A DNA stretch of 64,000 bases from Mycolicibacterium moriokaense (GTDB taxonomy: Bacteria > Actinomycetota > Actinomycetes > Mycobacteriales > Mycobacteriaceae). Location: the NCBI RefSeq assembly GCF_003347205.1, contig NZ_QQBJ01000017.1, positions 184,740 through 248,739 of the forward strand. Reading direction: 5' to 3'. The stretch's first letter is position 1; each line of letters starts with the position of its first letter. The position numbers and the translations under genes were made by a program. The notes beneath the pieces are model-generated. The model worked only from the letters and a program-made list of their open reading frames with translations, was not told the DNA's origin and did not search any database. This document shows, piece after piece, positions 39,776-49,938 of the stretch.

Positions 39776-39977
39776 CGGAGCTGAAGCGAAGACACCGTCA
39801 CGAAGCGCTAGCGGAGCTGAAGCGAAGACACCGTCACGAAGCGCTAGCGGAGCTGAAGCGAGGACATCTTCACGAAGCGCTAGCGGAGCTGAAGCGAGGA
39901 CATCTTCACGAAGCGCTAGCGGAGCGCTCGCGGCGAGATCGTCACGAAAGCGTCAGGAGAGCTGACCGGCGCGAAGC
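39762..39977. repeat. 36-bp tandem repeat array starting in the aldehyde dehydrogenase gene
   Basis: Copies begin at 39762, 39798, 39834, 39870, 39906 and, degenerate, at 39942, all exactly 36 bp apart. Copy 1 overlaps the last codons and stop (39773-39775) of the aldehyde dehydrogenase. Copies 2 and 3 share one variant (ACACCG) and copies 4 and 5 another (ACATCT) at the unit's end, showing stepwise duplication. The TAG of each copy stays in the same frame. In another frame the array encodes a repeated 12-residue peptide (HEALAELKRRHR), but no start or context supports translation. Confidence 0.95.
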
Positions 39978-40342
39978 GGCAGGCAAAGCCCTGGGGCCGC
40001 CGCCTGGCTCGACACCCCGGCTGTCAACCGGCTGCTCGGAGGTGAATTTCGCCAGCGCGGTGAAAATCCGGCATTGTCGCTGGTGAAATGTGAACCGGGC
40101 CGAAATTCTTGAATTTGCTAGAAATCAATACTGCCGTTCATATTTCTGAATTTTAACGCTCGCGCAGGTATGTCAAGTGCGTTCCGTTTCCATTTCGCGT
40201 CGGAGACAGGGAGTATGCACCGAACGCCGGCATGGTTTACTCGTCAATGACAAGGTGCGCGCAGCCCCACGCGGGTTTGCGTTCAAGTCGCAGATGTCGC
40301 AACATGGTGCCGGGCGAGGGCGATTAGGGGAGGAGACCAGCC
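39978..40342. other. AT-rich intergenic region upstream of mmpS4
   Basis: No protein or RNA gene is recognised. Bases 40080-40180 drop sharply in GC and contain a perfect inverted repeat AAATTC-TT-GAATTT at 40103-40116, followed by a weak promoter-like pair (TTGCTA at 40115 and TCATAT at 40138, 17 bp apart). This is the probable control region of the mmpS4-mmpL4a-mmpL4b operon. AT-rich tracts of this kind are typical targets of the silencer Lsr2, which is known to repress GPL genes in M. smegmatis. Confidence 0.45.
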
Positions 40343-40354
40343 ATTTTTCGTCTC

Positions 40355-40774
40355 TTGAAGCGGCTGTGGATTCCGCTGCTCGTGCTGGTCGTGATTGGTG
40401 CAGGCGCATTTACTGTTTCGCGGTTGCATGGTGTATTCGGCACAAAAAATCAGACAAGTTATGCGGACACCAGCGCCAATGAGAAAGAAACTTTTAACCC
40501 CAAACATCTCAAATACGAGGTTTTCGGCTCGCCGGGTTCTGTTGCCGATATCAGCTATTTCGACGTGCACGCCGACCCGCAATTCATCACCCAGGTCAGT
40601 CTCCCCTGGGTGCTGCAATTCGACATCACTCAGGCGACCGCCGTCGGCAGCATCATGGCCCAGGGCAACAGCAACCAAATCGGTTGCCGCATCACGGTCG
40701 ATGACGAGGTAAGAGCCGAGAAGGTCTCCAACCAGGTAAACGCATTCACCTCCTGTCTGTTGAAGGCCGCATGA
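40355..40774 (+). CDS. mmpS4: MmpS4-like accessory protein of the GPL exporter
   Basis: A 139-residue MmpS protein: one N-terminal membrane helix ([18 protein letters not shown]) and an exported domain with [53 protein letters not shown], including the conserved Cys pair. MmpS4 works with MmpL4 proteins to export glycopeptidolipids. No ATG or GTG exists between the in-frame stop at 40325-40327 and the helix. TTG 40355 gives the family's length (about 140) but its ribosome site is 19 bases away; ATT 40343 has GGGGAGGAG at correct spacing and would add four residues. The stop overlaps the mmpL4a start by 4 bp. Confidence 0.9.
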   Translation: MKRLWIPLLVLVVIGAGAFTVSRLHGVFGTKNQTSYADTSANEKETFNPKHLKYEVFGSPGSVADISYFDVHADPQFITQVSLPWVLQFDITQATAVGSIMAQGNSNQIGCRITVDDEVRAEKVSNQVNAFTSCLLKAA

Positions 40775-43653
40775 GTGCGGACGCCGCAGTTGAGGAGAAG
40801 ACGTCCCGGCCACGAATAGCGTCCCTGATCCGGCGATTGTCGCTACTGATCATCTTGGCGTGGGTTGCCATCACGGTGGTTCTCACGATGGCCGTCCCTT
40901 CGCTGGAGCAGGTTGAGCGAGACCATTCTTTGTCGCTGAGCCCTGCGGATGCGCCGTCGGTCCAAGCGATGAAGCGCATGGGAGAGCTTTTCCATGAATC
41001 CAATTCGGACAGCGTGGCCGTCGTTGTCTTGGAGGGTCGAGAGCCTCTCGGCAACGATGCCCACGAGTATTACGACCGCATCGTCAGCCAGCTGAAGAAC
41101 GATCCGGCGCATGTGCAGCACGTCCAGGATTTCTGGGGTGATCCGCTGACCGCCGGGGCGGCGCAAAGCGACGACGGCAAGGCTGCCTACGTTCAGTTGA
41201 ATCTCGTCGGCGACGTGGGCCGGGCCGACGGAAACGCTTCGGTGCAGGCCATCGAGGATGTCGTGAACAACACGCCGCCGCCGCCCGGCGTGAAGGCGTA
41301 CGTCACCGGCCCGGCGCCCATCGTCGCGGACATGGGAAAGAGCGGTAACAGGACCGTCATCCTGATCACCTTGGTCAGCGTCGGGGTGATCTTCCTGATG
41401 TTGCTCCTGGTTTTCCGCTCGTTCGCGGTCGTCATCATCTTGTTGCTGACCGTAGGGATAGAGCTGCAGGTGGCCAGGGGGCTGGTGGCGTTCCTCGGCC
41501 TTCACGGGATCGTCGGCCTCACCACCTTCGTCGTCAATCTGCTTGTCTCCGTGGGGATCGCGGCCGGTACGGACTACGGGATCTTCTTCGTGGGGCGATA
41601 CCAGGAAGCGCGTCAGGCCGGCCAGGATCGCGAAGCGGCCTACTACACGACCTATCGCGGTGTCGCCAAGGTGGTGCTCGCGTCCGGTCTGACGATCGCA
41701 GGGGCCATCGCATGTCTGCACTTCACCCGACTGCCCTACTTCAAGCCCTTGGGCATACCAGGCGCAGTGGGTATCACCGTCGCGGTGGCGGTCGCGCTGA
41801 CGCTGGTTCCCGCGGCGATCGCGCTCGGCAGCCGGTTCGGCGTGTTCGATCCGAAGCGGCCCGTGACGACGCGGCGGTGGCGGCGGGTGGGAACAGCGAT
41901 CGTCCGGTGGCCCGCCCCCATCTTGGCCGCGACGGTGGCGCTGTCGCTGATCGGGCTGTTGACGCTGCCGGGATACAACCCCAGCTACAACGACCAAAAG
42001 TTCATCCCGCAGGACATTCCCGCCAACCAAGGTTTCAAGGCCGCCGCACGCCACTTCCCGGAATCCCGGATGACAACGCCTGACCTGTTGGTGGTCGAGT
42101 CCGATCACGACATGCGCACCCCAGCTGATCTGCTGGTGTTGAACAAACTCGCCAAAGCGGTCTTCGCCGTTCCCGGAATCGCCAATGTGCAGTCGATCAC
42201 CCGGCCCGAGGGAACCCAGATCGCGCATTCGACGATTCCCTACATGATCAGCATGTCGAATGCGAGCCAGCGCCTCAGCCTGCCGTTCCAGCAAGCGCGC
42301 ATGGAAGACATGCTCGACCAGGCCGACGAGATGACCACGACGATCAATCTCATGCAGCGCATGTACGAGTTGATGCAGCAGATGGTCGACACGACTCACC
42401 GCATGGTTGGCACCACCCACGAACTGCAAGAAGACATGGCCGAATTGCGGGACCATGTAGCAGATTTCGATGATTTCTTCCGGCCGATCCGCAACTACTT
42501 CTATTGGGAACCGCACTGCTTCGACATCCCCATCTGCGATGCGCTGCGATCGATATTCGATGCGCTTGACGGCGTCGACGAGGTGACGGGAAAGATGCAG
42601 ACTCTGGTCAAGGATCTCGACCAGTTGGACGAGCTCATGCCCCAGTTGCTGCTCCAATTCCCGCAGATGATCGCGACCATGAAGAGCACCCGCTCGATGA
42701 TGCTCACCATGCACAGCACCATGTCGGGAATTCTGACCCAGATGGATGACTCGAGCAAAGACGCGACGGCCATGGGGAAGGCGTTCGACGCCGCCAAGAA
42801 CGATGAATCGTTCTACCTGTCGCCAGAGGTCTTCGACAACAAGGACTTCCAGCGGATCGAGAAGATCTTCATGTCGCCGGACGGAAAAGCGGCTCGGATG
42901 CTCATATCGCAGAAGGGCAACCCCGCTACTCCCGAGGGCATCTCGCGGGTCGAACCCATCCAAAACTCCGCTGAGGAAGCGCTCAAAGGCACTCCGCTGG
43001 AGAACTCGAAGATCTATCTCGCCGGGACCGCGGCGTCGGTAAAGGACCTGGTCGACGGATCCAAATACGACCTCTTGATTGCAGGCGTCGCGGCGCTCTG
43101 CCTGATTTTCATCATCATGCTGATCATGACTCGCAGCTTTGTCGCCGCATTGGTCATCGTCGGTACGGTGGCGCTGTCACTGGGCGCATCCTTCGGCCTG
43201 TCGGTTCTTGTGTGGCAACACATTCTGGGCATCCAGATCAACTGGGTGGTGCTGGCCATGTCCGTCATCGTGCTGCTGGCGGTCGGGTCGGACTACAACC
43301 TGCTGCTGGTATCCCGGATGAAGGAGGAACTCGGGGCGGGTCTCAAGACGGGCACCATCCGTGCGATGGGAGGTACCGGCAAGGTCGTGACCGCCGCGGG
43401 TCTGGTGTTCGCGGCAACGATGGCGTCGATGATCGTCAGCGACCTGCTCACCATCGGCCAAGTGGGTACCACCATCGGCCTGGGTCTGCTGTTCGACACG
43501 TTGGTCGTTCGAGCGTTCATGACGCCGTCCATCGCCGCGCTTCTGGGCCGGTGGTTCTGGTGGCCGCAGCAGGTTCGTCCCCGCCCGGCCAGTGCCATGC
43601 TTCGGCCCGTCGGTCCCCGTCCGCTGGTCCGATCCCTGTTGCTGAGGGACTAG
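40771..43653 (+). CDS. mmpL4a: MmpL4a-type RND lipid transporter
   Basis: A 960-residue RND-superfamily transporter with 11-12 membrane helices and two large extracytoplasmic loops. The conserved proton-relay/TM motifs are [16 protein letters not shown] near residue 265 and [16 protein letters not shown] near residue 838. The second periplasmic loop (about residues 500-680) is rich in Met and Gln and contains coiled-coil-like [19 protein letters not shown] and the cysteine-bearing [10 protein letters not shown], hallmarks of the MmpL4 subgroup. With MmpL4b it is required for GPL surface transport in M. smegmatis. Coupled to mmpS4; 10 bp before mmpL4b. Confidence 0.93.
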   Translation: MSADAAVEEKTSRPRIASLIRRLSLLIILAWVAITVVLTMAVPSLEQVERDHSLSLSPADAPSVQAMKRMGELFHESNSDSVAVVVLEGREPLGNDAHEYYDRIVSQLKNDPAHVQHVQDFWGDPLTAGAAQSDDGKAAYVQLNLVGDVGRADGNASVQAIEDVVNNTPPPPGVKAYVTGPAPIVADMGKSGNRTVILITLVSVGVIFLMLLLVFRSFAVVIILLLTVGIELQVARGLVAFLGLHGIVGLTTFVVNLLVSVGIAAGTDYGIFFVGRYQEARQAGQDREAAYYTTYRGVAKVVLASGLTIAGAIACLHFTRLPYFKPLGIPGAVGITVAVAVALTLVPAAIALGSRFGVFDPKRPVTTRRWRRVGTAIVRWPAPILAATVALSLIGLLTLPGYNPSYNDQKFIPQDIPANQGFKAAARHFPESRMTTPDLLVVESDHDMRTPADLLVLNKLAKAVFAVPGIANVQSITRPEGTQIAHSTIPYMISMSNASQRLSLPFQQARMEDMLDQADEMTTTINLMQRMYELMQQMVDTTHRMVGTTHELQEDMAELRDHVADFDDFFRPIRNYFYWEPHCFDIPICDALRSIFDALDGVDEVTGKMQTLVKDLDQLDELMPQLLLQFPQMIATMKSTRSMMLTMHSTMSGILTQMDDSSKDATAMGKAFDAAKNDESFYLSPEVFDNKDFQRIEKIFMSPDGKAARMLISQKGNPATPEGISRVEPIQNSAEEALKGTPLENSKIYLAGTAASVKDLVDGSKYDLLIAGVAALCLIFIIMLIMTRSFVAALVIVGTVALSLGASFGLSVLVWQHILGIQINWVVLAMSVIVLLAVGSDYNLLLVSRMKEELGAGLKTGTIRAMGGTGKVVTAAGLVFAATMASMIVSDLLTIGQVGTTIGLGLLFDTLVVRAFMTPSIAALLGRWFWWPQQVRPRPASAMLRPVGPRPLVRSLLLRD

Positions 43654-43663
43654 CGAAGCCCGT

Positions 43664-46600
43664 ATGAGCACTGAGCCATCCCGGCCGCCGTTGATCGCGC
43701 GGACGATTCGCCGACTCGCACCACTGATCATCGTGGGCTGGCTGGTGCTGCTCGTTGTCCTGACGCTGGCGTCGGTGGGCTGGAATTGGAAATCGGCGAT
43801 CCCGGCGTTGGAGAAGGTCGCGGAGCAGAACTCCGTGTCGCTGATGCCGGCGGATGCGCCGTCGGCGGCAGCGATGAAACGTATCGGCCGGAATTTCAAG
43901 GAATCCGACTCCGACAGTTTCGCGATGATCGTGCTCGAGGGGCAGCAGCGGCTCGGCGATGATGTGCACGCCTACTATGACGGGCTGATCCGTGACCTAC
44001 GTAACGACCCACAGCACGTGGAGCATGTGCAGGACCTGTGGGGAGATCGCCTCACGTCCTCGAGCGTGCAGAGCACCGACGGCAAGGCCACCTACGTCCA
44101 GCTGAATCTCGCTGGGAACCAAGGCACCCCAGAGGGCGAGGAATCGGTGGCGGCGGTCCGCGACATCGTGAATCGCACGCCGCCGCCGGACGGGGTCGAG
44201 GTGTATGTCACCGGCGCGGCACCGCTGGCCGCCGATATGCAGCACAGCGGCAACAAATCGATACTGAAGATCACGCTGGTGACCGTGATCATCATCTTCA
44301 CGATGCTGCTGTTCGTGTACAGGTCGATCGTCACAGTGATCTTGCTGCTGGTGATGGTCGGCGTCGAGTTGGGGGCAGCGCGCGGGGTGGTCGCGTTCCT
44401 GGGCTTCCACGAGGTGTTCCCGCTGTCCACGTTCGCCGTCAACATGCTGGTTTTCCTCAGCATTGCCGCCGGCACCGACTACGGAATCTTCTTCTTCGGT
44501 CGATATCAGGAGGCGCGTCAGGCCGGCGAAGACCGAATCACCGCTTACCACACGACATATCGCTCAGTTGCTCCCGTTGTGCTGGCGTCGGGACTGACGA
44601 TCGCCGGCGCGATCCTCTGCCTGAACTTCGCCCGCCTGCCGTACTTCCACAGCATGGGAATCCCTTGTGCGGTAGGCATGTTCGTGGCCGTGCTCGTCGC
44701 GGTGACGCTCGTGCCCGCTGGGATTGTCATCGCGAGCCGGTTCGGACTGCTGGAACCCAGGCGATCATTGCGCTCGGGTCGATGGCGGGGGATCGGCACG
44801 GCAATTGTTCGCTGGCCCGCGCCTATCCTGGCCGCCTCGTGCGCGGTGGCGGCGGTCGGCCTGCTGACCCTTCCGGGCTACGAGACCAGCTACAACGATC
44901 GCGCCTACATGCCGAAGGACATCGACGCCAATCTGGGTTTCACGGCTGCTGAGCGCCACTTTTCTCAGGCGCGGATGATGCCCGATCTTCTGATGGTCGA
45001 AACCGATCACGATCTGCGCAACTCGGCGGACTTTTTGACGTTGAACAAGTTGGCCAAGGCAATCTTCCTGGTGCACGGAATCTCTCGGGTTCAGGGCGTG
45101 ACTCGACCTGAGGGGGCACCGATCGCGCACACCTCGATACCGTTCCTGCTCAGCCTGCAAAGCGCCGGCCAGGTTCAGGCGATGCACTTTCAACGGGAAC
45201 GCACCGACGACATGCTCAAGCAAGCCGACGACATGGGCACGTTGATCAGCGTAATGCAGCACATGTACGGCCTGATGCAACAGATGTCCGAAATCACGCA
45301 TCGAATGGTCGGTCACACGCACGAAGTCCAGCAGCTTACGGACGAATTGCGGGGCAGCATCGCGCTTTTCGATGACTTCTTCCGCCCGATCCGCAACTAC
45401 TTCTATTGGGAGCCGCACTGCTTCGACATCCCGATCTGCTGGGCGTTGCGGTCGATCTTCGACGCCATGGACGGCGTCGACAAACTCGACGACGGGCTGG
45501 AGGTGCTCGTCAAGGACATGGACCAACTCGATGCGATCCTGCCGCAAATGCTCGAGCAGTTCCCCCAGATGATCACGTCGATGCAATCGATGCGCACCAT
45601 GATGCTCACCATGCACAGCACGATGTCGGGTTTGTTCGCCCAGATGGACGAAACCAGCCAGGACGTCGCCGTCATGGGACAGACGTTTGACGCCTCCAAG
45701 AACGACGATTCCTTCTTCCTGCCGCCTGAGGTGTTCAACAACCCGGACTTCCAGCGCGCGATGGATTCGTTTCTGTCTCCGGACGGCAAATCCGCTCGAT
45801 TCATCATCTCGCACAACGGGGACCCGGCGTCGCCGGAAGGCATCGATCGAATCGAGCGGGTCAGGGCCGCGGCGGAGGAGGCGCTGAAGGGCACGCCGCT
45901 GGTGAACGCCCATGTATATCTTGCCGGCGCCGCGTCGACGGCCAAGGATTGGCACGACGGTTCGACCTACGATCTGTACATCGCCGGCATTGCCGCGCTG
46001 TGCCTGGTTTTCATCATCATGCTGATCATCACGCGGAGCCTCATTGCCGCCTTGGTGATCGTCGGCACCGTTGCGCTGTCGTTGGGTGCGTCTTTCGGGC
46101 TGTCCGTCCTACTCTGGCAATACATTCTGGGCATCCATCTTCATTGGATGGTGCTTGCGATGTCGGTGATCATTCTCTTGGCAGTCGGCTCGGACTACAA
46201 CCTACTGCTGGTATCGCGGATGAAAGAGGAAATCGGCGCGGGCCTGAACACCGGGATCATCCGCGCGATGGGTGGGACGGGCCGGGTCGTCACGTCGGCG
46301 GGTCTGGTGTTCGCGGCCACCATGGCGTCGATGGTGGTCAGCGATCTGCGTATCGTCGGTCAGATCGGCACCACGATCGGATTGGGCCTGTTGTTCGACA
46401 CCTTGGTCGTGCGCTCGTTCATGACGCCGTCCATCGCCGCGCTGCTCGGACGGTGGTTCTGGTGGCCGCAACGAGTGCGCCCGCGCCCCGCCAGTGCGCT
46501 GTTGCAACCCTATGGACCACGTCCGCTGGTACGTGCATTGCTGAATGAACCGCCGCCAGGTGGCTCAGACACAATGCGAAAACCGGCGCCGCCCGAGTAG
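43664..46600 (+). CDS. mmpL4b: MmpL4b-type RND lipid transporter
   Basis: A 978-residue paralogue of the preceding gene, alike along its whole length (for instance [56 protein letters not shown]). Both transporters therefore arose by tandem duplication and probably work as a hetero-complex with MmpS4 in GPL export. The C-terminal cytosolic tail ([16 protein letters not shown]) is longer than in mmpL4a. ATG 43664 has no strong ribosome site but lies 10 bp after mmpL4a, so translation is likely coupled. Confidence 0.93.
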   Translation: MSTEPSRPPLIARTIRRLAPLIIVGWLVLLVVLTLASVGWNWKSAIPALEKVAEQNSVSLMPADAPSAAAMKRIGRNFKESDSDSFAMIVLEGQQRLGDDVHAYYDGLIRDLRNDPQHVEHVQDLWGDRLTSSSVQSTDGKATYVQLNLAGNQGTPEGEESVAAVRDIVNRTPPPDGVEVYVTGAAPLAADMQHSGNKSILKITLVTVIIIFTMLLFVYRSIVTVILLLVMVGVELGAARGVVAFLGFHEVFPLSTFAVNMLVFLSIAAGTDYGIFFFGRYQEARQAGEDRITAYHTTYRSVAPVVLASGLTIAGAILCLNFARLPYFHSMGIPCAVGMFVAVLVAVTLVPAGIVIASRFGLLEPRRSLRSGRWRGIGTAIVRWPAPILAASCAVAAVGLLTLPGYETSYNDRAYMPKDIDANLGFTAAERHFSQARMMPDLLMVETDHDLRNSADFLTLNKLAKAIFLVHGISRVQGVTRPEGAPIAHTSIPFLLSLQSAGQVQAMHFQRERTDDMLKQADDMGTLISVMQHMYGLMQQMSEITHRMVGHTHEVQQLTDELRGSIALFDDFFRPIRNYFYWEPHCFDIPICWALRSIFDAMDGVDKLDDGLEVLVKDMDQLDAILPQMLEQFPQMITSMQSMRTMMLTMHSTMSGLFAQMDETSQDVAVMGQTFDASKNDDSFFLPPEVFNNPDFQRAMDSFLSPDGKSARFIISHNGDPASPEGIDRIERVRAAAEEALKGTPLVNAHVYLAGAASTAKDWHDGSTYDLYIAGIAALCLVFIIMLIITRSLIAALVIVGTVALSLGASFGLSVLLWQYILGIHLHWMVLAMSVIILLAVGSDYNLLLVSRMKEEIGAGLNTGIIRAMGGTGRVVTSAGLVFAATMASMVVSDLRIVGQIGTTIGLGLLFDTLVVRSFMTPSIAALLGRWFWWPQRVRPRPASALLQPYGPRPLVRALLNEPPPGGSDTMRKPAPPE

Positions 46601-46614
46601 ACGGACGGCGCCGG
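46583..46614. terminator. 9-bp hairpin spanning the mmpL4b stop codon
   Basis: CCGGCGCCG (46583-46591) is perfectly complementary to CGGCGCCGG (46606-46614) with a 14-nt loop that contains the mmpL4b TAG. There is no T-tract. It stands between two convergent genes (next stop at 46636), so it could end both transcripts. Confidence 0.55.
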
Positions 46615-46635
46615 CGGGCGACTGGCGGAATCTGT

Positions 46636-46974
46636 TCAGTACTTCGTGCAACCGGTCAGGGTCTGCTGGAAAATGGGCAGGGCCAAGTTGGCTCCCGGAT
46701 TTCCCTTGATCTGGTTGAGCAGATTCACCCGTTCGTCGCGCGGGGAACTGAGAAATACCTTCAAGAATTGGTAGTTCGCAGGAAACTTGTCCATGTATTG
46801 CACTGCCATCGGGCTGTCCGTCCTCAGTGCCGTAATCGCCTGGTCGTATGTGCAGGGCGAGTCGACCATCGGACCGTAATCGGGATCGGCGGAAGCAACC
46901 CCCAGACCCGCGCTCAACGACAACGCCAGACCCCCAACTGGCACAACAACTCTCATTAGTGACCGTTTGATCAT
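46636..46974 (-). CDS. haemophore-like secreted protein
   Basis: A 112-residue protein with a signal peptide (MIKRSLMRVVVPVGGLALSLSAGLGVASA, cleaved near residue 29). The mature part of about 83 residues has exactly two Cys, in DSPCTYDQA and LTGCTKY, and a helical core with SPRDERVNLLNQI. This fits the mycobacterial haemophore-related family (Rv0203-like). Whether it binds haem is not shown; a role linked to envelope lipids or MmpL transport is also possible given MmpL3/MmpL11 haem links. A strong GGGAGGG ribosome site lies upstream of ATG 46974. It is convergent with mmpL4b. Confidence 0.78.
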   Translation of the reverse strand: MIKRSLMRVVVPVGGLALSLSAGLGVASADPDYGPMVDSPCTYDQAITALRTDSPMAVQYMDKFPANYQFLKVFLSSPRDERVNLLNQIKGNPGANLALPIFQQTLTGCTKY

Positions 46975-47117
46975 GTTTTCATCCCTCCCGGAGACTTTCG
47001 TTCACCTTCTTTGGTTCACCTGAACCCTTGACAGTCAAACTTCAAGTCGCTCTTTTTCTTTCCTTGCCACACCTTCTTGTCTGCCGGCGAAGCAATTGCG
47101 TTACACCGGATGCTTCG

Positions 47118-47984
47118 CTACTTGGGTTCTAAGAGGTCAAGTAGATAACTGCCGTATCCCGACTTGAGAAGTTGCTTTCCACGCGCCGCGAGTTGCTCGT
47201 CGTCGATGAAACCAGCGCGCCATGCGGTCTCCTCGGGCACTGCGATTTTCAGCCCCTGGCGGCGTTCGATGGTGCGAACGAAATCACTGGCATCGAGAAG
47301 CGAGTCGAATGTCCCCGTGTCCAGCCACGCGGTCCCGCGCGCGAGCACCTCCACGCAGAGTCGATCGCGATTCAGATACGTCTGATTGATCTCGGTGATC
47401 TCGTACTCGCCGCGTGCTGACTTCCGCAGCGACCTGGCCATCTCGATGACCTCGTTGTCGTAGAAATACAGCCCCGGAACCGCGTAGTGGGACTTGGGAG
47501 TCGCGGGCTTTTCCTCGAGCGACAGGGCTGTACCGTCGGCGCTGAACTCGACGACTCCGTACGCGGACGGATTGGCCACGCAATAGGCGAAAATCGCACC
47601 GCCACTTATATTTTGGAATCGCTTGAGGCTCGTTCCCAATCCCGGTCCGTAGAAAAGGTTATCGCCGAGTGCCAGCGCAACGCTGTCGGCGCCGATGTGA
47701 CGGGCGCCGATCACGAATGCCTGCGCCAACCCCTCCGGTTCGGGTTGGACCGCATAGCTCAAGCTGATGCCGAAGGCCGAGCCGTCACCGAGCAGGCGCT
47801 CGAAGGCCGGGGCGTCTGCCGGTGTGGTGATCACCAGGATGTCGCGGATACCGGCCATGATCAGCGTGGACAGCGGGTAATAGACAAGGGGTTTGTCGTA
47901 CACCGGCATGAGCTGCTTGCTGGTACCCAGCGTGATCGGGTGCAGACGAGTGCCCGATCCGCCGGCGAGAATGATTCCGCGCAC
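47118..47984 (-). CDS. rmlA: glucose-1-phosphate thymidylyltransferase
   Basis: A 288-residue nucleotidyltransferase making dTDP-glucose, the first step towards dTDP-rhamnose and dTDP-6-deoxytalose. The signature [25 protein letters not shown] is at the N-terminus; ALGDNLFYG and [19 protein letters not shown] are the other active-site motifs. GTG 47984 is chosen with GGTAGGGG upstream. It sits inside the GPL-type cluster, whose glycosyltransferases need deoxysugar donors, so it is probably a locus-specific copy in addition to a housekeeping rmlA elsewhere. Confidence 0.93.
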   Translation of the reverse strand: MRGIILAGGSGTRLHPITLGTSKQLMPVYDKPLVYYPLSTLIMAGIRDILVITTPADAPAFERLLGDGSAFGISLSYAVQPEPEGLAQAFVIGARHIGADSVALALGDNLFYGPGLGTSLKRFQNISGGAIFAYCVANPSAYGVVEFSADGTALSLEEKPATPKSHYAVPGLYFYDNEVIEMARSLRKSARGEYEITEINQTYLNRDRLCVEVLARGTAWLDTGTFDSLLDASDFVRTIERRQGLKIAVPEETAWRAGFIDDEQLAARGKQLLKSGYGSYLLDLLEPK

Positions 47985-48455
47985 GCGTACCCCTACCGCC
48001 GGCCCCAGACGAGGAATTCGAAAAGACCGTTTACGGGGCCGACATTTTTTCTGTCGTCGTAGCACGGCACGTATTGCAGCGTATCGCGTCGCGACGCGGA
48101 ATGCGTACGCGATTACTATGCGCCCAGAGCCGGAAAGTCGGCGCGCGCAATTCTGGCGCATCGGTGATGATTTGCCGGACGTGTTTACAGAGGCTGCAAT
48201 ACGAGACAAGCCTGGTAATCGGTGGCACTGCTCATTAGCTGATGTGACATTCGCGAACCGTGCGGACAAGAATTCGGGCAACTGCGGCCTTTGAAGTTTC
48301 GCAAAATCTTGTGCGCGTAAACCCCTTGCGGAGATGCTGGGTTTGCTACTGTCCGTTATCGTCAGATGGGTTGAATTCGCTGAGGCCGAGGAATCGACGG
48401 ACGGTGACATGACTTTTTGTGCGCTGCATGCAAGCTCTACCTCGGAGTCGAGCGG
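47985..48455. other. divergent intergenic region between rmlA and the sulfotransferase gene
   Basis: About 470 bp without a recognisable gene. Bases 48040-48330 are AT-richer than the surroundings. It must contain the promoters for rmlA (minus) and the sulfotransferase (plus). No convincing -35/-10 pair, repeat or RNA structure was found. Confidence 0.5.
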
Positions 48456-49427
48456 GTGACCGCCCCAGCCGATCGAAACGGCAGCGCCCGTCGTCCGGTG
48501 ATCCTCTTCGTCTTGGGGATGGGCAGGTCCGGAACGTCTGCTCTCACTCGGGTGCTGTCGCTGTGCGGCACTGCCCTCCCGCAAGGCATGCTCGGCGCCG
48601 ACCCAGGGAATCCCCGAGGGTACTGGGAGCCGCGGGCCGGTCTGCACCTCAACGAGAAATTTCTCTATGAGCACGGCAGCAGCTACTTCGACCCCACCCT
48701 GCGACTGCAAGAAGCAGGTGCGCTCGGCGAGGAGACCTGCGCGGCCTTCGTCTCTCAGGTCGAGGCTTATCTTCGTACCTTGCCTACCGCCCCGGTCGTC
48801 GTCGTCAAGGTCTTGCACATCTCCTTCTTGACCGAAATGTGGTTCGAAGCGGCAAACCGGGCGGGATTCGACGTGGCGACCGCGATCGCGGTACGCGACC
48901 CGCAGGAGGTCGCCGCATCGCTTGCCAAACACATGCAGGCCACACCGCAGTTGTCGAATGCCCTGTGGTTGAAATACAACCTGCTGGCCGAAAAGGGTTC
49001 GCGCGGCGTTCCGCGAGTGTTCTGCGACTACGCCAACCTGCTTGACGACTGGCAGAGAGAAGTCAAGCGAATCTCGGCGATCCTTCCCGTGGATCTCGAC
49101 ACCGCGAACCAGACCGGCGTCGCAAACTTTCTCGAGCAAGGCCTCCGGCGACAGCGACAGTGTGGCCCGGTGACCGAGTCGTTCGGAACGGACTGGCTGT
49201 CGGTTGTTTACGATGCGCTGAGTTCGGCGGCAAGAGATGCGCCCGTGGATGAGGAGACACTGGACCGAGTGTTCGACGCCTATCGGGCCAGCGAACACGG
49301 TTTCCGGACGGCGATCACCGACTTCCGCGGCCACTTCAACCTTCGCTACCGGTTCTCTCGCAGGTTCATGAAGCCTGTCTTCGAGGCGTTCGCGATCGCT
49401 CATCGACATCAGGGGACTTGGGCCTAA
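48456..49427 (+). CDS. sulfotransferase family protein
   Basis: A 323-residue protein with a PAPS-binding P-loop-like motif [18 protein letters not shown] at the N-terminus and a 3'-phosphate-type segment [18 protein letters not shown] near residue 145, as in bacterial sulfotransferases. It would move sulfate from PAPS to a hydroxyl. The C-terminus ([23 protein letters not shown]) is basic and may contact membrane or lipid. GTG 48456 has GGAG nine bases upstream; an upstream extension is possible but unlikely. Its place among GPL sugar-tailoring genes suggests sulfation of a GPL sugar; sulfated GPLs have been described in the M. fortuitum complex. Confidence 0.75.
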   Translation: MTAPADRNGSARRPVILFVLGMGRSGTSALTRVLSLCGTALPQGMLGADPGNPRGYWEPRAGLHLNEKFLYEHGSSYFDPTLRLQEAGALGEETCAAFVSQVEAYLRTLPTAPVVVVKVLHISFLTEMWFEAANRAGFDVATAIAVRDPQEVAASLAKHMQATPQLSNALWLKYNLLAEKGSRGVPRVFCDYANLLDDWQREVKRISAILPVDLDTANQTGVANFLEQGLRRQRQCGPVTESFGTDWLSVVYDALSSAARDAPVDEETLDRVFDAYRASEHGFRTAITDFRGHFNLRYRFSRRFMKPVFEAFAIAHRHQGTWA

Positions 49428-49576
49428 CGGGGGACGGGGTACCGGAATTTCGCAGCCACGATTTCATGCGGCGGTGGATACCCGGGTTCCGGCCAGAAGA
49501 GATGCTCGGTTGCGATGCAAGCGTGATCGCATGGCCCGATGGTCGCAACTGCTTGCTCCTGAAGCATGCGCAATGA
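49418..49576 (+). CDS. possible small ORF or gene remnant
   Basis: An open frame of up to 52 codons starts at TTG 49418, inside the sulfotransferase end, and stops at TGA 49574-49576; an ATG at 49466 would give 36 residues. The peptide ([20 protein letters not shown] and so on) looks protein-like in composition, with an acceptable codon third-base pattern, but no ribosome site is convincing and no family is recognised. It might be a decayed gene end. Confidence 0.2.
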   Translation: MGLTGDGVPEFRSHDFMRRWIPGFRPEEMLGCDASVIAWPDGRNCLLLKHAQ

Positions 49577-49938
49577 ACTTGAGGCCGCGCCCGATCTGGG
49601 CGTGCGGTGTCCGCCGTGTGTCGAGTTAGTTGTTTGCTATACGCCGCTGGTCAAACGCGGCGATATTGCGCCCGGATCCGGTTTGGTCGGATTAGTTGCC
49701 TGGATTGCTCTCCGATGTCCTTACAAAGGCCAGCGCGGATAATTCTGTGTCACGACAGTTCGCTGAACTCGGATTACGAAACGGAATATCAAGAGGTGAC
49801 CGTCGATTGGGATCCGGTTGGCCCCTTGAGCACTGCGGCGGTAAGCAATAATGAACTGCGCTAAAGGGTGTCGGCCAATTCATGCCCGATGAATCTGGGG
49901 CTCGCATGGAGGGTGCACAGAAGTGAAAGGCGCGGGGA
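49577..49938. other. intergenic stretch before the epimerase gene
   Basis: About 360 bp with no recognisable gene, RNA or repeat. Composition is AT-richer than the coding parts, as in other gaps of this locus. It probably holds the promoter of the epimerase gene, but no clear hexamers were found. Confidence 0.5.

Noticed and set aside
39762-39977. CRISPR array
   Set aside because: Units are directly adjacent with no unique spacers and the first copy is coding; no cas genes are nearby.
39586-40086. Open frame encoding a 12-residue repeat peptide through the tandem array
   Set aside because: It begins inside the aldehyde dehydrogenase in another frame; openness follows from a 36-bp repeat without stops in that frame and no start signal is present.
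40080-40200. Insertion-sequence end at the GPL locus border
   Set aside because: No transposase fragment, target duplication or matching terminal inverted repeat was found; only the tandem array and an AT-rich palindrome are present.
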